Below are positions 13,762 to 15,308 of a DNA stretch of 15,308 nt, piece after piece. Within the stretch, counting starts at the first letter, position 1; each line of letters begins with the position of its first letter. Origin of the DNA: Chloroflexota bacterium (GTDB lineage: Bacteria > Chloroflexota > Anaerolineae > Aggregatilineales > UBA2796). Below the pieces are notes generated by a model. That model was not told the DNA's origin, did no database searches, and saw only the letters and a program-made list of their open reading frames with translations. The DNA lies in the NCBI GenBank assembly GCA_017743585.1, contig JAGHYP010000033.1, positions 1 to 15,308 of the forward strand. Reading direction: 5' to 3'. A program made the translations under genes and the position numbers.

Positions 13762-14088
13762 ATGTTCAGCAACATCAGTGAACTTATTGAGAAGCTGCGC
13801 GAGCGTTTTGATGCCGAGAAAGCGCGCGCCGATAGCGGGCTGGTCGCCTTTGAGCTAGGCGGCGAAGGCGGCGGAAGTTTTTGGCTGAGGGTGCATCAGG
13901 GCGCGTTGGATACCGGCGAAGGCGCGCCGCCTGCTGAGGCGGACGCTATCTTGCGGGCCGAGGCAAGCGACCTGATGAAGATCGTGGGCGGCGAGCTGAA
14001 CCCGATGATGGCGTTCATGTCGGGCAAAGTGAAGGTAGAGCGCAACATGAGCATCGTCATGAAGCTGATGAGCTGGTTTGGCATTTGA
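13762..14088 (+). CDS. Single-domain SCP2 (sterol carrier protein 2-like) protein
   Basis: 108 residues, essentially one SCP2 fold. An amphipathic N-terminal helix (ISELIEKLRERFD, about 5-17) is followed by beta strands (GLVAFELGG, SFWLRVHQG, ADAILRAEASDLMKIVGG) and the family's closing block NPMMAFMSGKVKVER (80-94), then a final hydrophobic helix (MSIVMKLMSWFG). SCP2 domains bind lipids or acyl chains in a cavity; in bacteria the ligand is mostly unknown, and sterols are not implied. Arg-Asn stands where many members have Gly-Asp after the KVKVE strand. The start is set at ATG 13762 because AAGGGGATGG precedes it and the domain begins at once; an upstream in-frame ATG at 13648 would precede the likely transcription start. 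Divergent from the glycosyltransferase gene. Soluble. Confidence 0.85.
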   Translation: MFSNISELIEKLRERFDAEKARADSGLVAFELGGEGGGSFWLRVHQGALDTGEGAPPAEADAILRAEASDLMKIVGGELNPMMAFMSGKVKVERNMSIVMKLMSWFGI

Positions 14089-14142
14089 TTTGCCACTTGA
14101 TCAGCAAATTGAACAACTTTCAGCGCATATCTGGGCAATTTG
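14088..14142. repeat. Overlapping AT-rich inverted repeats after the SCP2 gene
   Basis: ATTTGC (14088-14093) pairs with GCAAAT (14104-14109) around 10 nt. The second arm also overlaps CAAATTG (14105-14111), which pairs with CAATTTG (14136-14142). The two stems exclude each other. No U-run follows, so this could be a weak terminator, a processing site, or an operator region just upstream of the next promoter. The 151-nt gap to the ABC gene otherwise holds only that promoter and its palindrome. Confidence 0.3.
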
Positions 14143-14171
14143 TTGTGAGATTTTGCGAACAATGGCATAAT
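14143..14171 (+). promoter_or_regulatory. Strong extended -10 promoter for the ABC transporter gene
   Basis: TTGTGA (14143-14148), a 17-nt spacer and CATAAT (14166-14171, five of six matches), with TG at 14163-14164 giving an extended -10. This is the best promoter in the window. Transcription should start near 14178, leaving a leader of about 62 nt before GTG 14240. Confidence 0.68.
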
Positions 14172-14183
14172 GTACAGTCAAAG

Positions 14184-14196
14184 GCACACTGTGTGC
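14184..14196. promoter_or_regulatory. Perfect 13-bp palindrome, operator candidate
   Basis: GCACAC-T-GTGTGC lies about 6-18 nt downstream of the predicted start point. This is a classic location for a repressor that blocks transcription, as in LacI- or GntR-type control of sugar transporters. As RNA the arms would leave only a 1-nt loop, so pairing would be shorter; a DNA site is more likely than a hairpin. The binding protein is unknown. Confidence 0.45.
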
Positions 14197-14239
14197 GCCC
14201 GTTGAGCGCGTTCAGACAACACAATTCTTGGAGGTTTCA

Positions 14240-15308
14240 GTGGCAAGCGTATCGTTCCGAAACGTTTACAAGCGTTATCCTGGCGACGTAGTCGCAGTGA
14301 AAAACCTCAACATTGAGGTGGCGGATAAGGAGTTCCTCGTCCTCGTTGGTCCGTCGGGCTGTGGCAAGACAACCAGCCTGCGCATGCTGGCAGGGCTAGA
14401 AGAGATTTCAGAGGGCGAGATCTGGATCGGCGACCGCCTCGTCAACAATGTTCCGCCGAAAGACCGCGATATAGCCATGGTCTTCCAGAGCTATGCGCTC
14501 TATCCACACATGACCGTCTATGAGAACATGGCGTTTGGCTTGCGCCTGCGCAAGGTGCCGCGTGATGAAATCGATCGGCGCGTGCGCGAGACTGCTAGGA
14601 GCTTGATGATCGATCACCTGCTCGACCGCAAGCCGCGCCAGCTCTCAGGCGGTCAGCGTCAGCGCGTAGCAGTCGGGCGCGCCATTGTGCGCGAGCCGCA
14701 GGTCTTCCTGATGGATGAGCCGCTCTCCAACCTGGACGCCAAGCTGCGCGTTGAAGCGCGCGCCTTCATCAGCAAGCTGCATCAGCGGCTCGGCACAACC
14801 TTCATCTACGTGACGCACGACCAAGTGGAAGCCATGACAATGGGCACGCGCATCGCGGTGATGAACGCCGGCGAGCTGCAACAGATCGACACGCCGCAGA
14901 ACCTCTACGACCATCCCGCCAACGTCTTCGTGGCAGGCTTCATCGGCAGCCCCTCGATGAACTTCTTCGAGAACTCAGAGCTGATCAGCGAGGACGGCAA
15001 GCTCTACGTCATCACCAGCAATCACTACAAGGTGCCTGTGCCAGAGGAGCGCTATCAGCGCTACCGCGATTACGTCGGGGAACGGGTTATCTTCGGCATC
15101 CGCCCCGAATCGATTCACGACTCGAACTATGCGCCGCCTCGCATTCTGGCAGCGCCTGTCGAGGCGAATGTGGACGTGGTCGAGCAGATGGGCAACGAGA
15201 AGATCCTCTACCTCGAGGAAGGCGGCAAGACTTTCGTGGCGCGCGTCGACCCGCGCGCGCAAGTGCACGTCGGGCAGCGCGTTCAGGTCGTGATCGATGC
15301 TTCATGCA
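14240..15308 (+). CDS. Sugar ABC transporter ATP-binding protein (UgpC/MsmK/MalK family), 3' end beyond the window
   Basis: 356 codons are present and the frame is still open at the window edge; the family length is about 360-380, so only the end is missing. It powers carbohydrate import from the cytoplasmic side of the membrane with partner permeases and a binding protein not seen here. Motifs: Walker A GPSGCGKTT (37-45), Q-loop Q83, signature LSGGQ (135-139), Walker B VFLMDEP (155-161), D-loop SNLDA (163-167), H-loop H193. The C-terminal regulatory TOBE/OB region (about 237-356) includes GFIGSPSMNFFE and FGIRPESIH, which mark the UgpC/MalK group. Members of this group can serve several transporters. 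The start is GTG 14240, placed 5 nt after a strong TTGGAGG; the first residues (ASVSFRNVYKRY) match family N-termini. The gene has its own promoter and a possible operator. Confidence 0.93.
   Translation, partial: MASVSFRNVYKRYPGDVVAVKNLNIEVADKEFLVLVGPSGCGKTTSLRMLAGLEEISEGEIWIGDRLVNNVPPKDRDIAMVFQSYALYPHMTVYENMAFGLRLRKVPRDEIDRRVRETARSLMIDHLLDRKPRQLSGGQRQRVAVGRAIVREPQVFLMDEPLSNLDAKLRVEARAFISKLHQRLGTTFIYVTHDQVEAMTMGTRIAVMNAGELQQIDTPQNLYDHPANVFVAGFIGSPSMNFFENSELISEDGKLYVITSNHYKVPVPEERYQRYRDYVGERVIFGIRPESIHDSNYAPPRILAAPVEANVDVVEQMGNEKILYLEEGGKTFVARVDPRAQVHVGQRVQVVIDASC

Noticed and set aside
14143..14162. CRP-like site (TGTGA ... ) upstream of the ABC gene
   Set aside because: Only the left half resembles TGTGA; the right half (GAACA) does not match TCACA, and the bases form the -35 of the promoter.
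1..15308. tRNA, rRNA, CRISPR arrays, insertion sequences, attachment sites
   Set aside because: On reading both strands I saw no cloverleaf with conserved T-loop, no regularly spaced repeats and no transposase or integrase. A tool scan could still find a small RNA.

Overview
The window reads as a gene-dense, moderately GC-rich bacterial chromosome (many GCGC-type words, short intergenic gaps, Shine-Dalgarno sites before most starts). The mix of genes fits a Chloroflexota (Anaerolineae-like) genome: Ser/Thr kinase, PP2C, VWA and FHA proteins together, a long-form NAPRTase, a GT-C membrane glycosyltransferase, a lone SCP2 domain and a UgpC/MsmK-type ATPase. This assignment is an inference from gene families; no rRNA or phylogenetic marker is present. 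I see no tRNA, rRNA, CRISPR array, insertion sequence or phage gene.

Layout. (1) 1-4104, housekeeping: a DUF368 (PopT-type polyprenyl-phosphate transporter) gene on the minus strand, divergent from pncB (plus). pncB converges on a HemW-like radical SAM gene (minus), and their stop codons overlap. (2) 4105-10126, the centre of interest: six consecutive plus-strand genes with gaps of 13-44 nt. They encode a Ser/Thr kinase fused to an eight-repeat PQQ-type beta-propeller, a PP2C phosphatase, a J-domain/von Willebrand A fusion, a zinc-ribbon/FHA protein, a 79-residue protein I do not recognise, and an OmpR/PhoB response regulator with no adjacent histidine kinase. This looks like one phospho-signalling operon holding a writer, an eraser, a phosphothreonine reader, a metal-binding adaptor with a chaperone-recruiting domain, and a transcriptional output. 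The kinase/PP2C/VWA core resembles the TerY-P triad known from tellurite/stress loci. (3) 10123-13621, minus strand: a large GT-C-type glycosyltransferase, a short orphan or degenerate ORF, and rdgB (house-cleaning NTPase). The end of rdgB overlaps the response-regulator stop. (4) 13762-15308, plus strand: a single-domain SCP2 protein, then a sugar ABC transporter ATPase cut by the window edge. The ATPase has a strong sigma-A-type promoter and a perfect 13-bp palindrome just downstream of it.

Promoter-like elements are readable in all divergent intergenic regions. At 3892-3936 two opposing promoters overlap inside an inverted repeat. In several cases the promoter position helps decide between alternative gene starts (DUF368, hemW).
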